This document shows, in pieces, positions 42,401-51,560 of a stretch of 64,000 bases of DNA. The position numbers were made by a program, and so were the translations under genes. The stretch comes from Montifringilla adamsi (lineage: Eukaryota > Chordata > Aves > Passeriformes > Passeridae), in assembly GCA_017590115.1 (NCBI GenBank), contig JAGGNK010006892.1:16717736-16781735 (forward strand), in the 5' to 3' direction. Numbering within the stretch: the first letter of the stretch is position 1; every line of letters begins with the position of its first letter. Under the pieces are notes generated by a model that saw only the letters and a list, made by a program, of their open reading frames with translations, made no database searches and was not told the origin of the DNA.

Positions 42401-43526
42401 AAAGGGAAGGTGGCTTTCAGCTAGCTCTAGCCTGGTTCCATGAGGTGAACAGCCATGAGCGGCTAAAGGACATCTTCAAATACAGCATCATCCAAAAACA
42501 ATCCAGCAAATGCTCTCCAAGGTGCTCTGAGATTTAACCCAAAGCAGAGCTGATCAGGAAATGTGCACATTTCTCATTGAAATAAAGAGTGCTGAAGCAG
42601 CATTATACTACACTTTTACTCACCACAGAAACTGTACTAGGCACCTAAATAATCTGCACAGGAACGGGTGTCTGTAAGTCACCAGCAATGTCACTGATGC
42701 TTCATCGATGCCCAAGCAGAACATAGCAGAGACAAAATCTGAATCCACCTTGGTCCTACAGAAGTCAGTGTAAGTCCTTTGCGAGCAGAATTCTACCTTC
42801 AAAGCCTTCCATTTCTGTCTAGTCTTTTTTATGAACTACTTGGAAAACAGTTTCCTAAACGCACCTCTTAAGAAGCCCTGTAATTCACCTCTCCGCAGGC
42901 TCACTGCAGTGCCTGGTGCTCTCCCACTGCTGATCACGGGACAGAGGCCCTGACCGGCGTGTGGGGTGGGGGGACCCCTGTCTCCCCTGCACCGGCGGTA
43001 CTGCCCTCTGACCACATGAAATTTCCCTGTCAAAAACTGTCAGAGCCAAGAGGAGGAGGGGTTGTTCACGCCGCGGGCTGAGGGTGCCGGGGGCCCTGGG
43101 CTCGAGGTGGGACGGACGGGAGGTGCGGCAGCGCCGCTGGGACGCGGGGAGCAGCGCCGGGCCGGGGTCTGCAGGCGGAGCGCGGTGCCCTTGGGCCGGC
43201 ACCGGGCGGGCAGCGCCGCGCCCCGGCCCCGCGGCACCTCCTCTCTGAGGGGCGCCCCCGAGGGCGGGGGCGCACTGCGGGATCCCCGAGGGCTGCGGCC
43301 GGCGGGGCGGCAGGGCCGGGCGGCCGCGCCATGGAGGCGCCGCTGCCATCCCTTCCCTTCCCTTCCCTTCCGCCGCGCCTTCCTTCCTCCGCCGCGGCGC
43401 CTCCTCCCCGCGCCGCTCCCGCCCGCCTCGCCTCGCCCTTTCCTCACCGGCCGAGGAGTGGATCTTGGAGGATTTCCGCCGCAGGGACATCTTCAGCGCG
43501 GTGTCCAGGCCGGCCCTGTTCGGCAT
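9269..43526 (-). CDS. ATP8A2: ATP8A2, 5' part (exons 1-2): P4-ATPase phospholipid flippase
   Basis: Two minus-strand exons (43526-43448 and 9413-9269) join in phase and encode about 74 residues that match the N-terminus of ATP8A2 as I remember it. Shared blocks are AGLDxALKMSL in exon 1, and GYKKAx[15 protein letters not shown] and KFRDN in exon 2. Known of the family: ATP8A2 pairs with TMEM30A (CDC50A) and moves phosphatidylserine and phosphatidylethanolamine to the cytosolic leaflet, mainly in neurons and photoreceptors. The part seen here is the cytosolic tail before the first membrane segment, so no DKTG phosphorylation site or transmembrane helix is expected. The full protein is about 1,150-1,190 residues; the remaining exons lie beyond base 1. 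The 34-kb intron is large, as in mammals. I searched 1-9268 for exon 3 (TAKYS...) and did not find it. The main alternative is the paralogue ATP8A1, but [12 protein letters not shown] and the ALKMSL leader favour ATP8A2. Confidence 0.93.
9637..10088. other. Assembly gap (452 N)
   Basis: A run of N sits within the GC-rich island, flanked by gcgcggggc on one side and gagccccccgcc on the other. Gaps of this kind are common where GC content defeats short-read sequencing. The stated length may be an estimate. Any open frame drawn across it is an artefact. Confidence 0.99.
12923..13090 (-). mobile_element. CR1 LINE 3' fragment, old
   Basis: The plus strand reads as the reverse complement of a CR1 3' end: an acagaattg...ggttgaaaaagacc start, then aagtccaacc and a degraded continuation. 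It is diverged and truncated. Edges are approximate. Confidence 0.7.
16557..16581. repeat. Perfect 10-bp inverted repeat with 5-nt loop
   Basis: The arms CCTGTTCATG (16557-16566) and CATGAACAGG (16572-16581) are exact reverse complements around TTAAG. No extended pairing flanks it, so it is not a convincing microRNA precursor. It could be a dyad binding site or chance. Confidence 0.8.
18921..18985 (+). repeat. Local duplicated segment, copy A
   Basis: It shares a stretch of roughly 60 bases with 20274-20338, including cttggataaccatgac, atttgtggg and acataacta, with scattered substitutions. A few bases further on, both copies have weaker similarity around cagacatcag / caaacatcag. This suggests a longer decayed duplication or two copies of an unrecognised dispersed repeat. 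Confidence 0.7.
20274..20338 (+). repeat. Local duplicated segment, copy B
   Basis: Partner of the segment at 18921-18985, about 1.35 kb away and in the same orientation. The two share most bases, with C/T differences dominating. I do not recognise the family. Confidence 0.7.
20499..20546 (+). repeat. Exact 24-bp tandem duplication
   Basis: Two adjacent, identical 24-base units each begin ggatttttgaac and end aggagt. Identity suggests recent slippage or a variable-number site. Confidence 0.95.
20788..20950 (+). repeat. Tandem duplication, about 78-bp unit
   Basis: Copy 1 (20788-20864) and copy 2 (20866-20950) both begin aatgctggtgacacc and end ggggtgtatcaag. They are identical except for an 8-base insertion (within tgtggggctc) in the second. 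Such high identity means the duplication is young or still variable. Confidence 0.95.
23739..23901. repeat. T/G-rich low-complexity tract ending in poly-A
   Basis: The plus strand is almost purely T and G for about 150 bases (ttgtttgtttgg, ttttttgggg motifs) and switches abruptly to a run of A at about 23886. Open frames across it are compositional artefacts. Confidence 0.9.
31573..31784 (+). repeat. Tandem duplication, 104-108-bp unit
   Basis: Two adjacent copies (31573-31680 and 31681-31784) both begin tcattttctgg and end ggactgctccctgg. They differ by a 3-base ttc indel and a few substitutions. The unit keeps an open frame on both strands, which explains the repeated peptide seen there, but there is no sign that it is coding. 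Confidence 0.95.
38822..38861 (+). repeat. Two-copy 18-bp tandem repeat
   Basis: Two copies of taattgtcactgRtgttt lie side by side, differing by A/G. A similar small duplication (atccaaggcaatg, twice) occurs at about 39369-39396. Confidence 0.8.
39658..39835 (-). mobile_element. CR1 LINE 3' fragment
   Basis: The sequence starts aaatcaaagaatcattacag and continues ttggaaaagacctctgagatcatc, the reverse complement of a CR1 3' end. Downstream are ccaggcatggtgacccaacc and ccactt motifs of the CR1 3' UTR. It is moderately diverged and 5'-truncated. Confidence 0.85.
41790..41942 (+). mobile_element. CR1 LINE 3' fragment
   Basis: It contains ctggagatattcaagaacc, caatgtgctctagg, gtgaccctgc-like text and gagcaggga, followed by cttccaaccc and a gtgtgattctg tail. 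This is the sense order of a CR1 3' end. The 5' limit is unclear and may extend to about 41680. Confidence 0.85.
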
Positions 43527-43720
43527 GGTGCGGCCGGCCGGGCGCGCTGGCCATGGGCCCCCCCGCACGCAGACGCCGCGCTGCGGCCGCCGGCACCGCC
43601 GCGCCCGGGCTGCGGGGGCGGGCGAGGCGCTCAGCCCTGGCCGGGCCCGGAGATGCCCTCCCGGGGAGCCGCTCACGGCTCCGTGCGCCCGCTGTGAGCC
43701 ATCGCGTGAGGTGCCATGAA
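42895..43720 (-). promoter_or_regulatory. CpG island and probable main promoter / 5' UTR of ATP8A2
   Basis: About 0.8 kb of very GC-rich, CG-dense sequence covers coding exon 1, with AT-rich DNA on both sides. It contains a short pyrimidine repeat (TTCCC units, about 43349-43372), just downstream of exon 1 in the direction of transcription. No TATA box is evident near the start, which fits an island promoter. The transcription start probably lies in about 43530-43720. Confidence 0.75.
43448..43526 (-). CDS. ATP8A2: ATP8A2 coding exon 1 (start codon and 26 codons)
   Basis: It encodes [20 protein letters not shown] followed by KIHSSA plus one base of the next codon. The ATG (minus strand, 43526-43524) has an A at -3 and is the first in-frame ATG; the open frame further upstream starts only with GTG near 43676. 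The exon ends GCCG followed by gtgagg, a strong splice donor, leaving phase 1. Exon 2 supplies GA, completing a glycine codon, which gives SSAG-PV where human ATP8A2 has SSVG-PV. The basic run RRKSSK suits a cytosolic tail near the membrane. The exon lies inside a GC-rich island, as expected for a promoter-proximal first exon. Confidence 0.92.
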
Positions 43721-44070
43721 GTCAGGGCCTGGGTTTGGTGGGGGTTTTTGAGGTGTCTGGCTGGAACTAGTATTTTACTAAACATTTTGGGCGCATAAAG
43801 CATCCCAACAAAGTCCCTGCTGGGATCAGGATCCCTATCCGGGCTTCTTTGTTCCGGTTACAAGGACATCTTTCATCACTGTGGCATGCAGCCAGCCTCA
43901 TCACAAAAGATACCATTCCGTCTCAAAATGTCTGGTAAATCAAGGATAAAAAAAGAAATAGATGAAAGATTAATTGATGTAGCGCAGCACATCAGCTTTC
44001 TGTGCAAAACAGTTACGACCATGAGAATTTACCTACTAAGGACAGGCAAAGAAGGAATGTAACTTAATAG

Positions 44071-44093
44071 AAAAAAAAAAAAAAAAAAAAAAA
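44071..44093 (+). repeat. Poly-A tract (A23)
   Basis: A homopolymer of 23 A follows aacttaatag. I see no recognisable retroposed body in front of it. Confidence 0.9.
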
Positions 44094-46017
44094 GGTAAAA
44101 CAGCACCTCTGAATCTTTAAGATCCTGGTCTTAACCAGGCATAGCTAGCAGCAGTTGCCCCATCTTAAGGGGTTGCTTTCTCTACTAGATGAGCTTCAAG
44201 GTAGAATGGTTTAAATGAGGCAGAATCACCACGGGATGAGGATACATTGAGTTTTGGGAGGATCTACTGCATAAGAAGTGGTCCCCCGTATCTTGAAGGT
44301 CTGTGACAAACGGCCCTAAGTCTGTGTCTCAACCACTTGACCCCACAGTTGGCTACCACGCATGATGGGTAACTTGGGTGTTGTTTCAAAGATCATAAAT
44401 AATGCTAAACCTCTGAATCTTGCTGTACTTTGGTGTCCTCACATATATAGTATGGAAAGTGATACTTTCTAGCTACAACTCCACAAAATGTTAGAAATAG
44501 AAATATTGTTGACAAACCACTTCGAATTTCCTAAACTCAAAGTAATCCAGAACTGTGGCATTTTACACTGACTGCACTGAATGCATCATAGCCCACTGGA
44601 GATGTGTGCTTTGTGACAGGACTGCTGCCGACAGATATTTGCCTGTGAGAGACTTTTACTCATGGATTTTATCACTCTGGGAGAAGTGGCCCAAGAGCTT
44701 TTGTGAATGAAATCATTCAGTAAGGACAAGTGCTGGCATTCCTGCATGCCTTTCCCGTTTTAAGACCATAACATGGAGCTAGTTATTTTCATGAACATCA
44801 TTTTCTCCCTCAGCTTGCTCTTTCTCCTCTCCAATTATTTTCTGTTGTGGTCAGTATCTTTGTACCAAAACAAATGGCCTGGGGAACAGGGAATCACTTC
44901 CCATATATTGTTAGCTGGTAGACAGATTAAAGTAAAGTTCACTTGGGGTTCAAGCTGTCAGCTCAAAGTCAAAGAAAGTGCTCCCAAAAAAGGACCAAAA
45001 AAATGAATGGCAACCCTTGGATTCACATTTACTTTTTCATCAGAAATTAGCCCTCAGGTGAACTGTGCTTCCAGTGCACTTAAAGTACTGTGGACTGTCA
45101 GCCTGCGAGCCCATGTAGCAGCTCAGTGCATTTGTTCCTTCACATGCACTGCACTTGCTTTCACCTCTGCACACTCAATGTTCTCAAAGAGTGCTCCAGC
45201 TAGAGCACCATCTGCCTTACAGCTACAAGGGCTACTCATTCACCTAAACTTGACTGCTTGAGTGCCTCAAGGAGATTTAATTACCCAGCCCACACTTACC
45301 TCAACAAGCCTGAGCTGTATCCCCATGGAAGGCACGCCCCGAGCATTTAATGACCAGGCATTTCAATAAAGCTTACTGGCATGGAAAAAACAAAACACGT
45401 CTTTGCCTCTGCTCAGAATGAGGGCCTCACAGGAGACCTGCCTGTAAAATCTGTCTCAAGTCACAAGTTTATATAATCATACACTACAGTCTAATGGAAA
45501 GCTGAGGGGAGAAAGTGGACTGCAAAAGTGTCCAAGGACACCAAGTGTGCAGGATAATCTCGGTAACTGAGAAAGAACCTGAGTCCTGCTCAGCAGGCTT
45601 AAGAGTGGGGCCTGCAGGAAAACTAAGTGTGCAGTCCAGAGCAGTTTGTTGTGTTTCTGAAAGCTCATGTTCATTAGTAACCAGCTGACAAGCTGTGGGT
45701 AAGCCCTAAGCTTTGAGGAAAGAAGCTGCTCATTCCGCTTTGCAGGACTCACCTTTGTCATTTTGTTATGCAATGCTTGTCTTTGTCATCGTGCTGATTT
45801 GCACTAAATTGTGTATTATCGGACCATGAGTCATAGCAGTATTATTCCCTGGGGTCTGTCATAATGGCTCCACGGTTTGAATGATGTACTGAAAAAAAAG
45901 GAGTTGGTATTTTTCAAATTACAACGTGCTCACTTTTTTAGTATTTACAGCAATGTACTTTCAAAGAGCTCAGTATGCATAATAATTATTTCAGTGTAAT
46001 AAATAAAGCAAAGGCAG

Positions 46018-46150
46018 GAAGAATGGTCCTGTAGTTAATGTGCCAGACTGAGAGACAGGATATCTTTATTCTATTTTTGATTGTGCCAGATGCCGTCTGG
46101 GACCTTAGAGAGATTGTTAAGCCCAAATTTCCAAAAAGATGCATCCTCTG
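46018..46150 (+). mobile_element. Ancient tRNA-derived SINE (MIR-like), tentative
   Basis: The order of motifs resembles an amniote tRNA-type SINE: ggtcctgtagttaatg, then ccagactgagagacaggat, then attctatttttgattg where a B box would lie, then ggaccttagagagattgttaa where MIR-type elements have the 'gaccttgggcaag...ttaa' block. It is heavily diverged. Assignment is by eye only. Confidence 0.5.
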
Positions 46151-47281
46151 CTCCAATTACTAATGTAATACGCAGAGACTGGTTCTGGGAAAAAAAAAAT
46201 GAAAGAAACACACATTACTCCAAATTTATTAGTGTGGTGGAAAATGTAACAGTCTAATCAAAGGTGATAGCTAATTATTACCAAAAAAGAAAGAAAAGAA
46301 AGAAATTAAAGAATGCTACTACTAAGAAATAAGCTACTAAATAATGCTACTAGTAAGAAATTAAGAATGCTACTGCTTCTGAAAGGAAAAACAACAAAAA
46401 TAATAAACCGTTTCAATTTTTTGTAGTCACACTCTTCCTGTCTGCCTTTTTTTTGGTTTTGGTGCTTACCCTTCCACTGCCCCTCTGAGACCAATGGTTG
46501 ACAGTGCTGGCCTTTGTAAACCAGCTGGTCATTGGTGTCTCACTAACAAATTCTTTGCTGAGAAAAACCAAGAACTGTTATGGGGCTATTTTTGTGTGGT
46601 TTTTAAGGTGCCTTCACACCTTGCTCTTTATCCCTTTGTCTACTGCTCCACTTTACATCCCATTGTATTATATAGGATGCCATTTATGTATGGTACGTAC
46701 TTGTTCTTTGTGTAATCTCTCAGCTATCTTTGTCCACTTCCCGGGTCTGCACTGCTTTAGCTGACTGCTGATGAGCTCTTTGTAGCCCCAAGTTCTCCAG
46801 TGCCAAGGCTGTGCTCCTTTTTTCATCATCCTATGCCTCTTCTACTCACAGTGTCCTGTGAGTCCACTCTCAGGAGACTCTGCTGTCATACCAGGCCTGT
46901 ATTCCTCTACATATTACTCTGTTATGCATAATTATGTGAGTTATAAATGATGTTGTACATCATTATTTAAGTTATAAATATCTCATTGTCCACAGTAGAA
47001 CTTCTTGTCAATCTCCACGTAAAAGCCACTATGACACCATACAAAGTTAAACAAAAGTAAAACAGTTAGACATAGCTACCTTCCCATTAGAGATATAGCT
47101 GTTGCAACAACCAAGTGACAGAAAGCCACAGACAGGTCAATAAAAGCTCAGACAAAATGAGGCTCAGTCCTGAGGCCTTGCAAAATCAGTACAAAGCCTG
47201 TGGCCTCCTGCCAGCAGTGGTGGTATTAGGCAACAACATGAGGATAATTGCATGCAAGTTCTGCTTGCCTAACTCTGCTTG

Positions 47282-47285
<4 letters not shown>

Positions 47286-47336
<51 letters not shown>

Positions 47337-47371
47337 AAAAGAAAAAAAAATAAAAAAACACCAAAAAAACA
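47286..47371 (+). repeat. Long poly-A tract (A49 plus A-rich extension)
   Basis: 49 consecutive A bases are followed by gaaaaagaaaa-type sequence. It gives lysine-rich false open frames. It could be the tail of a retroposed transcript, but the preceding text (ending ctctgcttgtctt) is not one I recognise. Confidence 0.9.
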
Positions 47372-48432
47372 ATATAACGGACTTTCTTGGTCTTAAACCA
47401 AATCTTTGTGCTGTGGTGCTTTGCCCTTGTTTACATGCACAGGATCAAATTGAGTACGATGCAGATAATACGCTGAGCTACAGGGGAGGTATCTGTGACT
47501 CATCATTACATTTTTTAAAAGGTTTAAAAAAAAATAAAAAATCTAGGACTTGCTGTTTCTAGATTGATAGAGAAGGTATGCTTGGCATCACTCAGCTTAA
47601 GAAAATAATTGAAATAGCTTAAGGATCTTCTTTGCAGAGATGCTGGTATCTATAGGGAGATACAGGATGGGACCTTAAATATGTGAACATGCGTCAATGC
47701 ATGCATGGCCCACCCGTAATCTCTTAAAGGAGCTGGAGTCTCCTGTACTTTATAGAGCAGAAGGGCCTCAACAATAACACTTCTCTTACAGTTCACCATA
47801 ACCCACAGATTTAACTTGAAGGTGGAAAAAAATATGATGAATTGCACATTGAGTGGGAGCATGGGAGAGTGGGAGCATGGTAGAGAAAGGGTAAACCACT
47901 ACCTGTAAGTGAAATGGGGGAAAAAGATAAAAAATCTGGAAATGCAGGCATCTTCATTGTTTACATGTCATTCAGGTTTTTCAGATTTTTGAATAATGAC
48001 ATATGTAAATAAAATAAAAGGTGTATAGAATAATATATTAATATGTTGGAAACTGAACTTTATACTCATTTTATAGCAGAAGGTGTTCTGTGATTTGCCT
48101 GAAAATTACTAAAAATCTTCACGTTTGCATGGTTTTAAAGATACATTCAAAACACAGTAAGCTAAACTGGAACAAGTAATTTTTATTCCACAATAATGGT
48201 GTCAACAGAAAGAATTCACCAGGCTGGAAATTGATGGAAAGCCCTGTGTAGAACAACCCCCTTCAAATGCTTTGCACAGGAAAGACATATGGTAGAGTGG
48301 ACCATAATTTTGATCTTTGCTTATATGGAGCCAAGATAGCCATTAGCCAGTAATTAGTTAGCAATTAGCTAGGAAAAAAATGTATTCTTAGCAAAGAAGA
48401 CTAATACTGAAGAAATTAAATGTTTAATGAAA

Positions 48433-48842
48433 TATCATAGACTCTTAAAATGGCTTGGGTTGGAAGGAGCCTTACAGATCATCTTGTTCCAACCCCCTGC
48501 CATGGGCAGAGACACCTTCCCCTAGACCAGGTTGCTCAAACCCTGTCCAACCTGACCTTGAACACTCCCAGGCATGGGGCATGCACAGCTTCTCTGGGCA
48601 GCCTGTTCCAGTGCTTCACCAACATCACAGTAAAGAGTTTCTTCCTTGTATCTAATCTAAGCCTGGCCTCTGTCAGTTTAGAGTCATTCCCCCTTGCCCT
48701 GCCACTCCATGCCCTTGTAACAAGTCCCTCCCCAGCTCTCTGGTCAGCCCCCTTTAGGTACTGGAAGGTGCTTTAAGGTGTCCCTGGAGCCTTCTCTGCT
48801 CCAGGCTGAACAGCCCTCTCAGCCTGTCTTCATAGGAAACGT
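48433..48842 (-). mobile_element. CR1 LINE 3' end
   Basis: The plus strand carries the reverse complement of a CR1 3' region in full order: aatatcatagactc, tggcttgggttggaagg, ccatgggcagagacacc, gaccaggttgctcaaa, then cagcctgttccagtgcttca and cccctttaggtactggaagg. It is well preserved and about 0.4 kb long. It faces a second CR1 at 49372 in the opposite orientation. Confidence 0.95.
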
Positions 48843-49371
48843 TTAAGATGGGATTGATTTCCAGAATGTAAATAGTTCTCAAAATGCATGAGGTGCATTT
48901 TCATTATTTTGATTCACTTCCCTCTGCCACAGCTAGGTTACTGGCTAATGTGAGTCCAATATTCTCTGGCTTTGTAATCAATGAGTTTGGTGCAAAGGGA
49001 ATCCAAGGCAGGCATAAAATATTGCCGTACTGATTTGGTGGCACTCACCTTGTACAGTTGTAAACAAATGCAGAAAAGCAAAATTTAGTCCCAAGAAGAT
49101 GTTCTCAGAAAGACTGAAAAGAAGCTTGAGAGAGTGGACACATTTGTTAAGGTAAAACATACTCTGGAGCACGTGTGTAAATATTCTGAAATATGTTTTG
49201 AGCCAACTGCTATGGCCAAGGCACCATATAATTGGAAATAATGGAGTTCAGTATATAGTTTATCTGTGATTTGGACTTTGCTTTAAATACCAGGAAAAAA
49301 AAATAGTGTTGTGTACAACACATGGTAAGTAAAAAAAAAAATTAAACCCACTGAAATACCATTTAGTATAA

Positions 49372-49661
49372 CAGAGATGGAGAAGGACTTTTTACAAGAG
49401 CATGTAGAGACGGGGGAATGGCTTTGAACTCTCAGAGAGCAGGTTTTGATTATGTATTAGGAGGAACTTCTTTGCTGTGAAGGTGGTGAGGCACTGGAAC
49501 AGGTTGCCCAGAGATGTGGATGCCCCATTCCTGGAGGTGTTCAGGGCCAGGTTGGATGGGGCTGTGAGCAACCTGGTCTAGTAGAAGGTGTCTCTGCCCA
49601 TGGCAGAGGGGCGTGGATTTAAGGCCCTTTCCAACCCAAAGCATTCTATGATTCTATGATA
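49372..49661 (+). mobile_element. CR1 LINE 3' end with octamer tail
   Basis: Sense-strand CR1 3' sequence: gagaaggactttttacaag, ggtggtgaggcactggaac, aggttgcccagag and gttggatggggctgtgagc. It ends in the short tandem attctatg-attctatg-at tail that defines avian CR1 3' ends. It is 5'-truncated, as most CR1 copies are. Confidence 0.96.
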
Positions 49662-49889
49662 TTGCATACCCTAGAGAGCAGCACTCACAGCTCTGCTTGT
49701 TTCCAGTGTTTTGGCAGACTAGGATAAAAGAGACGCTGGTCTCTGCCCTGCTGCTGTTCAGGAAACAGGTCCAGCTCATGCCCTGCTAACTGAGGTTTGT
49801 TCCTTTGCTGGGAGCCTTTCCTGCAGGCAGGAAATCTGCTTCTCGGACACCCGTCTCCAGGGAGCTTACAGAGAGGCAGTGTCATCATC

Positions 49890-50415
49890 CCTATTTCCCA
49901 GGGCGGAGGAGGGACAGGGAGCGGCGGTGGCTCGCGTCGGGGCATCTGGAAGAGCAGCGCTCCGAGGGATGTCCTGAGCGCAGGCTGGCGGTGTCCCTGC
50001 CCTGGGGAGCGCCGTGTTCCCCAGACAGGATGGTGGGAGCCGCTGCAGCACCTCGGAGAGCTCCCGGGGCCGGGCCGCGCCTGCGGGCGCCGCCTCCTCC
50101 GTCCCGGCGGGGCGCGAGTGGAGCCGCAGTCACCGCCCTTGGCAGCCGGCTTTCCTCGGCGTAATTTCAAACCGAGCTCATTCGTTTCATTTCGAAACGA
50201 GCATTGGTTTAAGGTCGCGTTAGTGTCTCCACACGCGGAGAACAAACCACGGGTGCAATGTCCAAGGAGCTTCTGCCCTGCCCTCCCTCCTGGGGCAGCG
50301 CCGGCCCCGCGGAGCACGAAGGGAAGCCGGTTTTCCCCCAATCCTGGGTTTTTTCCTCCCTCTCAGGGGAAGCTGGGGCGCGGCAGCATGTCTCCCCTCG
50401 CCTCCCGGATTCACG
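49890..50415. promoter_or_regulatory. Orphan GC-rich CpG-island-like region
   Basis: About 0.5 kb is rich in G+C and CG dinucleotides (gcggcggtggctcgcgtcgg, ccggggccgggccgcgcctg), inside AT-rich spacer. It contains overlapping open frames of about 210-220 codons on both strands, which I do not recognise and attribute to GC composition. It lies about 6.4 kb upstream of the ATP8A2 start in that gene's direction, so it could be an upstream promoter of ATP8A2, the start of a non-coding RNA, or a gene-free island. A 7-bp inverted repeat (TCGTTTC / GAAACGA, spacer ATTTC) lies at about 50183-50201. Confidence 0.55.
50139..50177 (+). repeat. Duplicated motif, CpG-rich copy
   Basis: It begins ttggcagccggctttcct and continues to atttcaaaccga. 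It matches 51073-51111 with only a few changes, most of them C/T or G/A at CG sites. Confidence 0.75.
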
Positions 50416-51072
50416 GTGTGTAGAGTCCCAGAGAAGCTGACTTTAGCCCTACCCCCCGTCCCTGCTCAGGCTGCTCTATCATATGAGAAATGCTCATGAG
50501 CTTCTGGCCTTGAGAAGCTGCACCTGGACAAAGCCCCTCTCCAGCTTATCAGAAACACTGTCTGTTCCCAGGAAACAGTGTTGTCTAATGAGCATTTGTT
50601 TTTTAACAAGCAGCCTTGGAAACTTATTTTTCTTGCCTGAATAACAACCCAAGTGGAATAATATTTCTGTTGACGAACTTTCAAATAAAGTTACTGACTT
50701 AAATCATGGCCAGTATGAAAAATAATTATGACTAAACCCCATTCTCTTATAACCCTGTAGACAGTGGTCCAAAGGGAGATTCTTTTGAGTTCTCAGTCCC
50801 CAAAAGATAAGGGGCTGAAGTGTATGTCTCGAATACCGATGACTGGACAGCTGTGGAGCCAGCCAAGAACAGTTTGTAATAACAGATCAGAATTGTTGGT
50901 AATAACCAAGGACTATTGGTACTAGGATGCTGTGAGAAAGAACAAGTTTTGGCTGGAGAAAGGGGGGCCAGGTGGAGAGAGGGCAGCACTTTTTCATGAG
51001 AAAGAACCGCAGCACAGTACAGCAGAGTGCAGGAATGATTGGCAGGAAGTGGACATGGTCTATAAGGTGGGA

Positions 51073-51111
51073 TTGGCAGCTGGCTTTCCTTGGTGTTATT
51101 TCAAATCAACC
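51073..51111 (+). repeat. Duplicated motif, CpG-poor copy
   Basis: It begins ttggcagctggctttcct and continues to atttcaaatcaa. It is the partner of 50139-50177, about 930 bases away, and lacks the CG dinucleotides of that copy, as methylation-driven decay would produce. Confidence 0.75.
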
Positions 51112-51394
51112 ATCAAAGACTCCTGAAGCCCTCTGACTCATTTCTAGAAAGGCCTAAAAGAACTGATTGCATGGTAATTAATTAATATAGAAAATGAGAA
51201 ACTTGTCTTTGGGATGGAGAAACTTGTCAATAAAGGGCCTTCCCAAGTCCAGGTGGTGCCCCCAGAACCTGGACATCTCATCAGCTAGACTAGCTCACAT
51301 AGACCACTGCTTATCAGCTGGATTGATGCTGAAACAGGGACAGGCATCTTATCAGCTGGATCAATGCTGCAACAAGGGCTGATAATGCCTTTTC

Positions 51395-51560
51395 ATCTCT
51401 CTTTTCCTCTTTCTTTCCCTTTCTTTTTTCTCTTTTCCCTTTAAAGATTAACCTTTCCTTTTTAAATTAACCTCTTTAATTTTCCTTTTCCCTTCCACCC
51501 TCCCCCTTTATCCAAAACCCACTGCCATATGCCTAATTTTTCTCTTCCCTTCACCCTACC
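51395..51560 (+). repeat. Polypyrimidine tract
   Basis: About 165 bases consist mostly of C and T (ttttcatctctcttttcctc, ttccctttcttttttctc), interrupted by short taa islands. It includes part of a duplicated 58-base-period unit. Confidence 0.9.

Larger units (their letters stand above)
9414..43447 (-). other. ATP8A2 intron 1 (about 34 kb)
   Basis: The interval between the matched donor at 43447 and acceptor at 9414 contains no coding exon I can recognise. It holds CR1 fragments (about 12.92, 39.66 and 41.8 kb), local direct duplications (18.9/20.3, 20.5, 20.8 and 31.6 kb), poly-A tracts and one strongly T/G-rich stretch (23.74-23.90 kb). The remainder is featureless AT-rich DNA to my eye. 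Confidence 0.85.

Noticed and set aside
42885..43676. 263-codon minus-strand frame containing ATP8A2 exon 1
   Set aside because: The frame starts at GTG and runs through the splice donor at 43447. Only 43526-43448 matches ATP8A2; the rest is 5' UTR and intron.
47115..47562. Lysine-rich open frames
   Set aside because: They are produced by the poly-A tract.
49685..50423. Overlapping 218- and 208-codon open frames on opposite strands
   Set aside because: Both follow GC composition (stop codons are rare), with Pro/Arg/Gly-rich translations, no domain, and no splice or start context. I kept only the GC-rich island.
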